Assembly (NCBI RefSeq): GCF_007475525.1
Contig: NZ_CP037899.1
Coordinates: 1,426,001 to 1,490,000, forward strand
DNA length: 64,000 nt
Reading direction: 5' to 3'
Source: Methylacidiphilum kamchatkense Kam1
GTDB taxonomy: Bacteria; Verrucomicrobiota; Verrucomicrobiia; Methylacidiphilales; Methylacidiphilaceae
In this document: positions 28,489 to 36,677 of the stretch, piece by piece
Numbering within the stretch: position 1 is the stretch's first letter
How the letters are laid out: each line of letters opens with the position of its first letter
The notes under the pieces: model-generated
Told to the model about the DNA's origin: nothing
What the model saw: the letters and a program-made list of their open reading frames with translations, nothing else
Databases searched by the model: none
Program-made: the position numbers and the translations under genes

Positions 28489-29691
28489 ATGAAAAGAAAA
28501 ACGGCCTATCTTCCTTTACACTATGGGAAAGCCCCTAGTTATCTTTTTGAAAGGATGGTACGTCTGGCTGGGGCTATGACCCAGTTGATTGTCGAAGAGT
28601 ATGGCCCTGATGAAATGCTCCGAAGGCTTTCTGACCCTTGGTGGTTTCAAGCGTTCGGATGTGTTCTAGGTTTTGATTGGCATTCTTCGGGACTGACTAC
28701 GGTCTGCTGTGGTGCCTTAAAGGAAGCACAAAAGAGATATGGGGATATCGGTATCTTCGTGGCTGGTGGCAAAGGCGGAGAATCGAGAAAGACCCCAGAG
28801 GAAATCGCCAGGATTGCCGATCGCTTAGCAATTAATGCTGCAGAAAGTCTCATGCGTACCTCTAGGCTTGTCGCAAAAGTAGATTCTGCAGCCCTTCAAG
28901 ATGGATTTGCGCTCTATCATCACTGTTTTTTTTTCACCGCTTCTGGTTCCTGGTGTGTCATCCAACAAGGCATGAACGAAACGACGCGCTACGCACGTCG
29001 ATACCATTGGCTTGGAGAAAGCACTAAAAACTTTGTCTGTAACCCTCATGCAGCAATTGATGATTTATCTGAAGAGATGGAAGGTCACCTTTTGCAATCT
29101 GAAATCGACAAAAATAGGCAACCCCCCGCTAAAAGCATTCTTCTTAATATGATTGCTGGAGAAGCCGAGCAATCAAGACAAACTTGTAGTGAATTAGCTA
29201 GAGAAAATCCTCAAAAAACCTTCAATTTAATTTCTGAAATTCTTTGTGGCCCCACCCTTTTTGCCCCTGCCCGACATACTATTAGCAGCACTGATATCCG
29301 TTTAATAAACCTTAAAGCTCTTCATAAAGCTATCCTTTCAGCTTACGAAAGAGATCCAAAAGACTTCCAATCGCTTCTTGAAACCCCACAGGTTGGTCCA
29401 GCTACAATTCGGAGTCTTGCCCTTGTAGCAGAACTATTGTTTGGAGTCCCGATCTGCAGAAAGGATCCAATTGAAGACTTTCCAAAGCAGGTCAATGGTC
29501 GGCGTTGGGCCGATTATGCATTTGCTCATGGAGGCAAAGATGGGATCCCCTATCCTATTGATCGAGTTTCTTATGACCGGAACATTGGGATTCTAGAAGA
29601 AACGATAAGAAAAGCTAAATTAGGATATATAGAAAAAAAAGATGCCTTAAAAAGACTTGCTCGTATTGCCCAATCCTCCCTATCTACTTAA
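28489..29691 (+). CDS. DUF763 domain protein
   Basis: 400 residues from ATG 28489 (MKRKTAYLPLHYGKAPSYLF); a start further upstream would lie inside the tRNA. Family features are LPLHYGKAPSYLFERMV, GGKGGESRKTPEEI, QDGFALYHHCFFFTASGSW and the late QVGPATIRSLALVAELLFG helix-hairpin-helix-like stretch. DUF763 proteins are of unproven function; the HhH-like element and basic surface suggest nucleic-acid handling. Its last 8 bp overlap the end of the convergent antiporter gene. Confidence 0.85.
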   Translation: MKRKTAYLPLHYGKAPSYLFERMVRLAGAMTQLIVEEYGPDEMLRRLSDPWWFQAFGCVLGFDWHSSGLTTVCCGALKEAQKRYGDIGIFVAGGKGGESRKTPEEIARIADRLAINAAESLMRTSRLVAKVDSAALQDGFALYHHCFFFTASGSWCVIQQGMNETTRYARRYHWLGESTKNFVCNPHAAIDDLSEEMEGHLLQSEIDKNRQPPAKSILLNMIAGEAEQSRQTCSELARENPQKTFNLISEILCGPTLFAPARHTISSTDIRLINLKALHKAILSAYERDPKDFQSLLETPQVGPATIRSLALVAELLFGVPICRKDPIEDFPKQVNGRRWADYAFAHGGKDGIPYPIDRVSYDRNIGILEETIRKAKLGYIEKKDALKRLARIAQSSLST

Positions 29692-31038
29692 AGATCCATT
29701 CTTTAAGAATAAAAAGAATACCTACCAATATCGTTGGGACTAATGCCATTATAAAAAGCTTAGTGGAAGCAATACCCTCAGGAAAAAATTTTCTAAGAAG
29801 GGACAATCCTACTAAGTTTGGAGCATTCGCTATAATCGTTAAGCCACCAGCAGATAAAGCACCCCCAATAATAGCTCTTTTTTTCATTTCGTCTAATTCT
29901 GGCACAATTAATGTAGCTAAGTAGGATATAAGAGCATTATCATTAAAAGAACTCAGCGCAACAGAAACTACGTAGAGAGGCAAAAAAGACATGTGGCTTA
30001 ATAGCCGATTGATCCACCAAGACTGAAGATTCCCAAAGACTTCAAGAGAGGCCAAAAAGAATCCCACTAAAAAGGCTTTTTGCAGAGGGATTTCTCCTTG
30101 ATAAGGTTTTGTGGCGTCCACAAAAGACAGAAAAAAAACGAGGATTCCAAATAAAAGTAAAAAATAGTCTTTTATAATGACCGTAGAAACAAGGAACCCA
30201 ATATTGCCAATAACTATCCAAATAGGAATTTTTTCTCTCAGAGATTCAGCTTGCCCAGTTTCAGCCAAAAGACTTAGTCTTTCCTTTTCTAACCTTTTAA
30301 ATTCCTCCTGGAACACAAAATAATACAAGAGATTGGCAAGGACTATGCCACAGGCAAAGACAAACCCAAAATGTACAAGCATATAGAAGCTATCCCATTG
30401 CCATTTTTGAGAAACCAGCACAACCGGTGGAGCTGCATAATTCGTAAGAGTCCCTCCAATTGAAACATTGAAAAATAGGAGTCCTATCGTCCCATAAGCT
30501 AAAGACTGTTTTGGGTTTAAACAGAAAAACTTTTCTGCTAGCAATAGTGCACTGATTGTTATTGCCGAAGCTTCCGTGATGAAAGACCCAAAAATAGGGC
30601 CGAGTGTTAAGATCAAAAACCACCAACTGGTTACGCTGTCTTTTGTTATTCGAACCAAAAATCCTATAAGCCTCTGCGATATATAGAGAATTGGTTGAGC
30701 CGAAGAGATAGTCATTAAAACGGCAACAAATAAAGCTTCGGTATATTCCGTTTTCAATTTTAACTTATCAAAGGTTGCGTTCCAACCGAACCGATACAAA
30801 GAGACCATTAAAAGCGGCAAGAGCCATAATCCAAAAATGATTTCAACCTCACCTAGATAACGTACGAGTACCCCAAAGAAATAGAGCCAATGGCTCCTAG
30901 CCCTTTTCCCACCACTTCTCTGCCATGCATAATCGATCAACGTTTCTCCTTTGCGAAATAGCACAGGAGAAACCAACGTATGAAAAACGGCTAGAAAAAA
31001 AATCCAGTCGCTAAATAATCAAAAGGATCTAAAACCAT
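29684..31038 (-). CDS. Putative Na+/H+ antiporter (Na_H_antiport_3 family; frame interrupted near the start)
   Basis: 430 residues lie in the main frame, an integral membrane protein with about eleven helices (for example ITEASAITISALLLAEKFF, IGGTLTNYAAPPVVL, SAGGLTIIANAPNLVGLSLL). The natural start appears to be ATG 31038: its frame reads MVLDPFDYLATGFFF and then stops. One extra T in the T8 run (minus strand; 30995-31002) continues it as FFFLAVFHTLVSPVLFRKGE into the main frame. Corrected product about 451 residues. Likely role: cation/proton exchange at the inner membrane, useful in an acidophile, but ion specificity is inferred from the family only. Confidence 0.8.
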
Positions 31039-31047
31039 ACTTAAAAA

Positions 31048-31079
31048 TAAAAAAAATTATCCCCATTTTTTTCAATGGG
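31048..31079 (-). terminator. Possible intrinsic terminator downstream of bioA
   Basis: On the minus strand CCCATT - loop - AATGGG is followed by GATAATTTTTTTTA. The 6-bp stem and T tract fit a weak Rho-independent terminator, placed about 240 bp beyond the bioA stop and just ahead of the antiporter start. Confidence 0.4.
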
Positions 31080-31203
31080 AATTGATCCAATCAAAACAGG
31101 CACAAAAAAGCAGCACACCTGCTTGTTGCCTATCCAATAGATTATTATTACAGCAGTCCCATAGGGATTATCAAATCTATCCGACAGTCTTAGACCTCTT
31201 TAA

Positions 31204-31230
31204 ACCTGTCTGAACAGGTAGTCAGCTGAC
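31204..31230. repeat. Two adjacent short palindromes after bioA
   Basis: ACCTGT-CTGA-ACAGGT (31204-31219), a perfect 6-bp inverted repeat, is followed directly by the perfect 10-bp palindrome GTCAGCTGAC (31221-31230). They lie 90-115 bp downstream of the bioA stop in a GC-richer patch. They could be folded RNA in the bioA 3' end or a protein site. A 41-codon frame (31314 down to 31190, minus) spans them, but nothing supports it as a gene. Confidence 0.4.
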
Positions 31231-31319
31231 ATTCAGCTTTGCCAAGGAGCAAGGTTTCTGCGGCGTCTGACAGGCCCAAAGCTTTTTTGCTACCTCCAAT
31301 AGCAGTAGAAAACATTCCT

Positions 31320-32708
31320 TTATTTACCCACCGGTAGGATATCATTGAGAGCTTTATATAAGGCCCATACCATCCCTTCAATGTCCTCCAATGACGAACA
31401 ATAGGGCGGAACAAGAATAAGAACATCTTTGATAGGTCGAGTGACAAGACCATAGGCTTTTGCCTGTTCGCTGACAGCCCATCCTATATCAAGATTAGAA
31501 TCGATAAGCCCGTTTTTATTTTTGAGGATTTCTACAGCTAACACCGCTCCTTCTACCCTCACATCTCCCACTAAAGGATGCTGCCAAAAAATAGTAGAAG
31601 AAGATTTCAATTGGCTAGAAATCGCCTTGATCCATCGGAGCGTGTTTTCTTCTTCGAAAATTTTTAAATTTTCCAAAGCCGAAGCACAAGCTAGTGGATT
31701 AGCCGTATAACTATGTCCATGAAGAAAAGCTTCCTCATAGCCTCCTTTGAAGTCATCAAAGATCTCTTCCCTAATAAGGGTTGCGGCTATGGGCAAGGTA
31801 CCTCCCGACAAGCCTTTAGCCAAACAGATAAAGTCGGCATACACACCTTCTTTGTGTGATGCGATCAATTGGCCTGTCCTGCCCATGCCACTGAAAACTT
31901 CATCGACGATAAAAAAAGCACCAGCTTCCTTAGTTAACTTAAAGGCTTCTTTTAAATAACCTTCAGGATGCATCCACATTCCTGATGCTCCTTGAATTTT
32001 GGGTTCTATGATCATCGCTGCCAGTCTCTTTTTGTTTTTTTCGATTGCTTTTTTCAGTGCCTCAAGGCATTCCCAAGAACATATTTTCGATTCTCTTGCA
32101 TCGCTTCCTCTACTGCTTTTAGCCCTATTCCATCGGCAGTGGAAACAGGATGGGGCAGGCAGGCTTTCCGACTCAAAAAGCAACTCTTTAAATCGGCTCT
32201 GAAATGGGATAGAAGAAACACTCATGGCGCCTACTGTATCTCCATGATAACTGCCTTCTAAACAAAGAAATAAAGTCCTTTCCTTTTCCTTTCTTTGTTT
32301 CAAAGCCTGCCAAGCTATTTTAATTGCTGTTTCTACAGCGGTAGAACCATTATCAGAAAAAAAAACTCTGTATTTGTTTGCGCTACCTTGAGAAATAAGC
32401 AAAGAAAGTTTTTTTCCTAGATTAACCGCCCACTGATGAGTATTCCCTAAAAAGGAAACATGATCGATTTTTTCTAGACATGCTAATATCGCTTTAATAA
32501 TACGCGGATGACGATGCCCATGGGTGGTAGTCCAGATTGAGGAATTGCCATCCCAAAACCTATTATTCTTCTTATCAAAAAGATAACAACCCTCAGCCTT
32601 GTCTATAACAAGAGGTACATAGGGTGGATCGAACCATTTATTATAGGGAGTAAACGGATGCCAAAGGAATTGTTTATCAGCCGCAATAATCGAATTAACT
32701 TCAGACAT
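31320..32708 (-). CDS. bioA: Adenosylmethionine-8-amino-7-oxononanoate aminotransferase
   Basis: Transfers an amino group from SAM to KAPA to give DAPA in biotin synthesis. 462 residues, class-III PLP aminotransferase. Features: FLWHPFTPYNKWFDPP, SSIWTTTHGHRHPRI, SDNGSTAVETAIKIA, the Asp in FIVDEVFSGMGRTG and the PLP Lys in DFICLAKGLSGGTLPIAA. The middle has a Cys-containing segment (CFHCRW...CSWECL) typical of one BioA subgroup. Last gene of the amidohydrolase-bioF-bioA operon, 18 bp after bioF. Confidence 0.94.
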   Translation of the reverse strand: MSEVNSIIAADKQFLWHPFTPYNKWFDPPYVPLVIDKAEGCYLFDKKNNRFWDGNSSIWTTTHGHRHPRIIKAILACLEKIDHVSFLGNTHQWAVNLGKKLSLLISQGSANKYRVFFSDNGSTAVETAIKIAWQALKQRKEKERTLFLCLEGSYHGDTVGAMSVSSIPFQSRFKELLFESESLPAPSCFHCRWNRAKSSRGSDARESKICSWECLEALKKAIEKNKKRLAAMIIEPKIQGASGMWMHPEGYLKEAFKLTKEAGAFFIVDEVFSGMGRTGQLIASHKEGVYADFICLAKGLSGGTLPIAATLIREEIFDDFKGGYEEAFLHGHSYTANPLACASALENLKIFEEENTLRWIKAISSQLKSSSTIFWQHPLVGDVRVEGAVLAVEILKNKNGLIDSNLDIGWAVSEQAKAYGLVTRPIKDVLILVPPYCSSLEDIEGMVWALYKALNDILPVGK

Positions 32709-32726
32709 AAAAGCTTATAGATGTTA

Positions 32727-33902
32727 TTACTCCAAACATTTTTTCAGAGCGCCTTTCAAATAGTCGATTTGTTCGGTAGAATGGAGTGCTGTCAGCGAGA
32801 TTCTTAATCTTGCTGTCCCTTTAGGAACTGTGGGATAACGAATAGGAGGAAGATAAATCCCTATTTTTTCTAGCTCTTGGGATACTTGGATGGCTTTAGC
32901 TTCCTCTCCAATTAGTATGGGAATAAGGGGAGAAAAGAAAAGACGGCTATTAGGGCTTTCTTCCAAAAAATAAGCAACGTTGTCTTTTAGTTTCTTTCTT
33001 AGCTCTGTGCCACTTTCCGATTTAATGATATGGAGGGCAGAGCAAGCCGCTGCAATGGATGAAGGACTAAGAGCAGTAGAAAAAATAAACGATCTGCCTT
33101 TGTTGATTACCCAATCTATAAGCAGAGCTGACGAGGCGATATAGCCTCCCTGAGATCCTAACGCTTTAGAAAAAGTCCCCATGAAGACATCTACCTTATC
33201 CATTACCTGCAGGCAACTGGCTAGACCATTGCCCTCCTCCCCTACTATGCCTTCAGCATGGGCATCATCTAATAAAAGCAACCCTTCATACCTCTCTTTG
33301 AGTTCAATCATCTCTGCCAGTGGGGCTACATCCCCATCCATAGAAAAAATAGATTCACTAATTATCAATATCTTTTCGTAGCTTGCCGTATATCTATCCA
33401 AGATCTGTTTTAAGTTTTGGACATCATTATGCCCAAATACCCTAATTGTAGCCTGACTTAATCTGGCTCCATCCCATAATGAAGCATGGCAGTGCTTATC
33501 CATTAAAATCAAATCCGATTTGCCGACTAAAGCTGGTATAGTCCCAATGGCTGCACTATATCCCGTTGGAAAAATCAGGGCCTTTTCTTTCCCTTTCCAT
33601 TGTGCCAATGCTTTTTCAAAAGGAGAAAAAAGGGGATTGTTTCCTGATATCAACCGAGAAGCCGAACAACTGGCTCCATATTCCTGGATTGCCTGCTGCG
33701 CCTTCTCCTTGACTAGTGGATGTTGGGAAAGCCCAAGATAATCATTTGATGAAAAATTTATGATCTGTTTTCCTTCATATTCAGCCCGCATCCCTTCTAT
33801 CGGCCGAAAATCCTTTAGTCTTCGCAAGAGGTTTTTATTTTTAAGCTCATCAAGCCCCTTTGCTAACTTCTGAATGAATTTTTTTTCTCCTTCAACAATC
33901 AT
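32727..33902 (-). CDS. bioF: 8-amino-7-oxononanoate synthase
   Basis: PLP enzyme condensing pimeloyl thioester with alanine to form KAPA. 391 residues. Family features: INFSSNDYLGLSQHP, GASCSASRLISGNNPLF, LLDDAHAEGIVGEEGNGL and the PLP Lys in MGTFSKALGSQGGYIAS. It could in principle be a related alpha-oxoamine synthase, but the neighbouring bioA supports BioF. Start overlaps the upstream amidohydrolase stop (ATGA), so the two are coupled. Confidence 0.92.
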   Translation of the reverse strand: MIVEGEKKFIQKLAKGLDELKNKNLLRRLKDFRPIEGMRAEYEGKQIINFSSNDYLGLSQHPLVKEKAQQAIQEYGASCSASRLISGNNPLFSPFEKALAQWKGKEKALIFPTGYSAAIGTIPALVGKSDLILMDKHCHASLWDGARLSQATIRVFGHNDVQNLKQILDRYTASYEKILIISESIFSMDGDVAPLAEMIELKERYEGLLLLDDAHAEGIVGEEGNGLASCLQVMDKVDVFMGTFSKALGSQGGYIASSALLIDWVINKGRSFIFSTALSPSSIAAACSALHIIKSESGTELRKKLKDNVAYFLEESPNSRLFFSPLIPILIGEEAKAIQVSQELEKIGIYLPPIRYPTVPKGTARLRISLTALHSTEQIDYLKGALKKCLE

Positions 33903-35125
33903 AAAGCTTCTACAGAATGAACAATCTTTCCATTGATAATAACAATCGAAGGCTCTTTTTGTTCATAAAGGAGCGCTTCCAATAGATCAGAAGAAGAAGA
34001 AGAATTAAAAGGGATAGCCACTAGATCCGCATAGGCACCGACAGCAATTTCTCCTAGTTTGCCTTGCAGTCCCAAAGCCTTAGCAGGATTCACTGTCACC
34101 ATCTTCCACCAATCCTCTATGGATATTTCTGGGCAAGCTTGTCGAGCCTTCTGTATTTCTTTTCTCATATCTAAAGAGTCGTTGGAGGCCAGGCTGTCGG
34201 TTCCCAAAACGACATTGACTCCTCTAGATAAAAGCTGCCTTAAAGGAAAAGGATCATGACCAAAAAAGGCATGCGATTTAGGGCAATAAACAACATTCCA
34301 AGAATTTTTTTTAAACCAATCCCAATCAGTCTCGTCTAGATAATTAAGATGGACTAAAAAGGCATTTTTAGTTAACAGCTCATTTTCAGCAAGAAAACGG
34401 AGTGGGGTGGATTTTTTAAACCTTGCACTCCTTGGCTCTACCCGAGAGATAAAATCAAACAACCCTCCTTTTTTTTGCGTGAACATCTCATATTCTTCAT
34501 AAGATTCTGCCACATGAGTCATTAATAATCCATTTTCTTGAAGGCACCACCTCTTTGATAACGCGTATAATTCAGGGCTTGCCGTATAGGGAGAATGAGG
34601 AGATAGTCCGATAGCTGTCGAAGAAGCTCGGTTGCTAAAAAAAAGAAGAGAGCCAGCTAATTTTTCATCCGTCCAAGAAGAGCAGTTGACATCGATAAGT
34701 TCAAGAAAACTAAAGACCCGTAATGGATAAGGGGATTCAAAAAGAAAAACTTCTGGTATGGATACGACATCAAGGACACAGGTAGTGGCTGACTTCAAAA
34801 GTAAATCGATACCCATGCTATGGGCTTTGAGATAGTCAATTGCCGATAATGTTTTCTTAAATTGAATAATAGTCTGCAGCCAATCCACAAAAGATCCTTT
34901 GGAAGCTGACAATTTATCCTTCAAAAGCGTGTATTCTAAATGACAGTGTGAATTGATAAACCCAGGAAAAATTATGGAATTGCCTAATTCAAGGACTTTT
35001 TCTCCTTCGAGCGCTTCCAAAGAAGTCGCCACCTCGACTATTTTATTTCCTCTGATTCGAATTGCTCCAGGAGATAATATCAACCCCGGTTTACATACAA
35101 CATGGGAAGCTTTGAGAAGAAACAT
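33899..35125 (-). CDS. Amidohydrolase of the MtaD/TrzA/aminofutalosine deaminase type
   Basis: 408 residues, metal-dependent hydrolase with a TIM barrel. Metal ligands are seen in FINSHCHLEYTLL (H-C-H), SPHSPYTASPEL, MTHVAESYEEYEMF and VLGTDSLASNDSLDMRKE. The family deaminates purine-like or nucleoside substrates (S-adenosylhomocysteine, methylthioadenosine, guanine, aminofutalosine). The sequence style is close to the group including aminofutalosine deaminase of the menaquinone pathway, but substrate cannot be fixed here. It heads an operon with bioF and bioA; BioA releases the SAM keto analogue, so a link to SAM by-products is possible but speculative. Confidence 0.8.
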   Translation of the reverse strand: MFLLKASHVVCKPGLILSPGAIRIRGNKIVEVATSLEALEGEKVLELGNSIIFPGFINSHCHLEYTLLKDKLSASKGSFVDWLQTIIQFKKTLSAIDYLKAHSMGIDLLLKSATTCVLDVVSIPEVFLFESPYPLRVFSFLELIDVNCSSWTDEKLAGSLLFFSNRASSTAIGLSPHSPYTASPELYALSKRWCLQENGLLMTHVAESYEEYEMFTQKKGGLFDFISRVEPRSARFKKSTPLRFLAENELLTKNAFLVHLNYLDETDWDWFKKNSWNVVYCPKSHAFFGHDPFPLRQLLSRGVNVVLGTDSLASNDSLDMRKEIQKARQACPEISIEDWWKMVTVNPAKALGLQGKLGEIAVGAYADLVAIPFNSSSSSDLLEALLYEQKEPSIVIINGKIVHSVEAL

Positions 35126-35277
35126 TCAGTTTGAATTCTATTTGAAGGAAAATAAAAATAAAGGCAAAATTGTATGAATAAGACTCCTCACACACATCCA
35201 AAGATAAAAAGACTTTTCCCTTATATTTTTTTCCTTCAAATAGCTCCTCTCAAAAAGTGTTGAGCTAAACTCTAGTT

Positions 35278-35640
35278 TTGCAAATAGTGTTTATTGACTA
35301 CCTGGAGAGTCCTATTAGAACGGACAAAGCGGCAAAGCTGCTGAGGGGGGGATCAGTCAAGATGCTGCATCGATGGGAGTGCGAAGGTTGGTTCGTTCCG
35401 GTGGCGCGGAAGGACAGCCACCGACGCCTGTATACCGAAACACAAATCGATGAATTTATCGGCTTGCGAAATGCGGTATCCGAGCCGACACGAGCATTTT
35501 GCCAAGGTCAATGGCTGCGAATGGATGGTGCTCAATCAGGAACGGTTGTCAGCCAAACAGGAAATGGTGCAAGAGCGGATGACAATCCTACCTTGCTTTT
35601 CTTTTAGGTTGGATGGGTTAAGAAACTACAGAGATTAGCT
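35278..35640 (+). pseudogene. IS607-type resolvase remnant (internally deleted, frame-broken)
   Basis: The 5' frame has the MerR-like HTH of IS607 OrfA serine resolvases: RTDKAAKLLRGGSVKMLHRW then RKDSHRRLYTETQIDEF. A second frame carries the distinctive C-terminal end: NGCEWMVLNQERLSAKQEM, then GLRNYRD and a stop. The catalytic serine domain of about 100 residues between them is missing, so the element lost its core by deletion. Base composition is GC-richer than the flanks, in line with transfer. Lies between the amidohydrolase and PAP2 genes. Confidence 0.7.
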
Positions 35641-36000
35641 AAGCGAGGCGCTGAGGAAGGAGGCAACCCATGAAATACAGAATTGCATCGGATTATCCGT
35701 TGGAGAGCGATTGGCTGTCTGCCAAGGAATTCAAACAACATGACAAGAGCGATAGCGCAGCCATAGCGATTGCCATCCAGGGGGTAGACTTGTCAGATAC
35801 GAATGCGTCAGCAAGACGGGTCTGGGCAGGAAGAAAATTGTGCGCACGATTGTGTATGTTTTTGGCAGTCTAATATATATGTCTTTAGCTATAGGCTCAG
35901 ATAGACCTAAAAGAAGAAAAGAACAATCCCTTGGAAACAAGAGGATTGTTAGCCAATCAGTGCCGCGTGACCTTCAAAGAAAAATAAAAGAACATCTTTA
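35641..36000 (+). other. Continuation of the decayed mobile region
   Basis: Contains a short open frame (35670-35873, starting MKYRIASDYPLESDWLSAKE) and, in another frame, about 70 codons ending at 36000 with LGRKKIVRTIVYVFGSLIYM and a basic tail. Neither matches a protein I recognise; an intact IS607 element would have tnpB here, but no TnpB catalytic motif or zinc finger is visible. Probably debris of the element or of its insertion site. Confidence 0.35.
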
Positions 36001-36657
36001 AGAAAGCTCTTTTTTCCTTTCCTTTTTAATGAAAGGAAGATTAAGGGGTAAAGTAGGATATTGGGCGTAGAGTTTTGGAAAACATATTGGAGCATATTTC
36101 TTCCAAAGCCAATGCAAGCAATAAAGGAATGTGTAGGAATAAATTATGGAGATAATCCAACCAGCACAAATATCTGAAGGATAATGCACTCCCATGTATA
36201 TTCTTGAGTAGCTTACCATGAAAACCCATAACCAGAACCAAATAGCTGGCAATCCATATACGGCTGTAGCCATGACCGCAGCAGCTGTATTATTGGCTGC
36301 ATGTCCAGAAGGAAAAGACCTTCCCCTTGCCCGCTCTCCTGTCCTAGAAGGATTGGAATAGTAGATATGATTAGATTTTTCCACAACTCTAACATTGGGA
36401 AGCACCTGAAAAGGTCTTGGTCTATGGACCATTTCTTTGATTGAATCAATAATTAACCGATCACCAACTAGAACAGAAAAAAGCACTAAAATAACAAACA
36501 ACCGTTCTCTAAATTTTCCAAAATAAAGGAGGGAAATTCCAAGCAACCATAAAGGCAAACGAAAATTCCCCAAATCAGAAATAAACGGCATCAACTGATC
36601 CAGCCATGGCGTATGCGCTCCATTGATCCAATAAAAGACATAAAGATCCAGCGACAT
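35998..36657 (-). CDS. PAP2-family membrane phosphatase
   Basis: 219 residues, about five membrane helices. The three phosphatase signatures are intact: K-x6-RP as KEMVHRPRP, PSGH as SFPSGHAANN, and SR-x5-H-x3-D as SRIYMGVHYPSD. The family removes phosphate from phosphatidate, undecaprenyl pyrophosphate or other lipid phosphates at the inner membrane. Starts 20 bp after the copper ATPase gene. Confidence 0.92.
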   Translation of the reverse strand: MSLDLYVFYWINGAHTPWLDQLMPFISDLGNFRLPLWLLGISLLYFGKFRERLFVILVLFSVLVGDRLIIDSIKEMVHRPRPFQVLPNVRVVEKSNHIYYSNPSRTGERARGRSFPSGHAANNTAAAVMATAVYGLPAIWFWLWVFMVSYSRIYMGVHYPSDICAGWIISIIYSYTFLYCLHWLWKKYAPICFPKLYAQYPTLPLNLPFIKKERKKELS

Positions 36658-36677
36658 CGACGAAAAGACAGATAAAT

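Noticed and set aside
31190-31314. 41-codon frame after bioA
   Set aside because: Short, no known match and interrupted by palindromes; coding is not supported.
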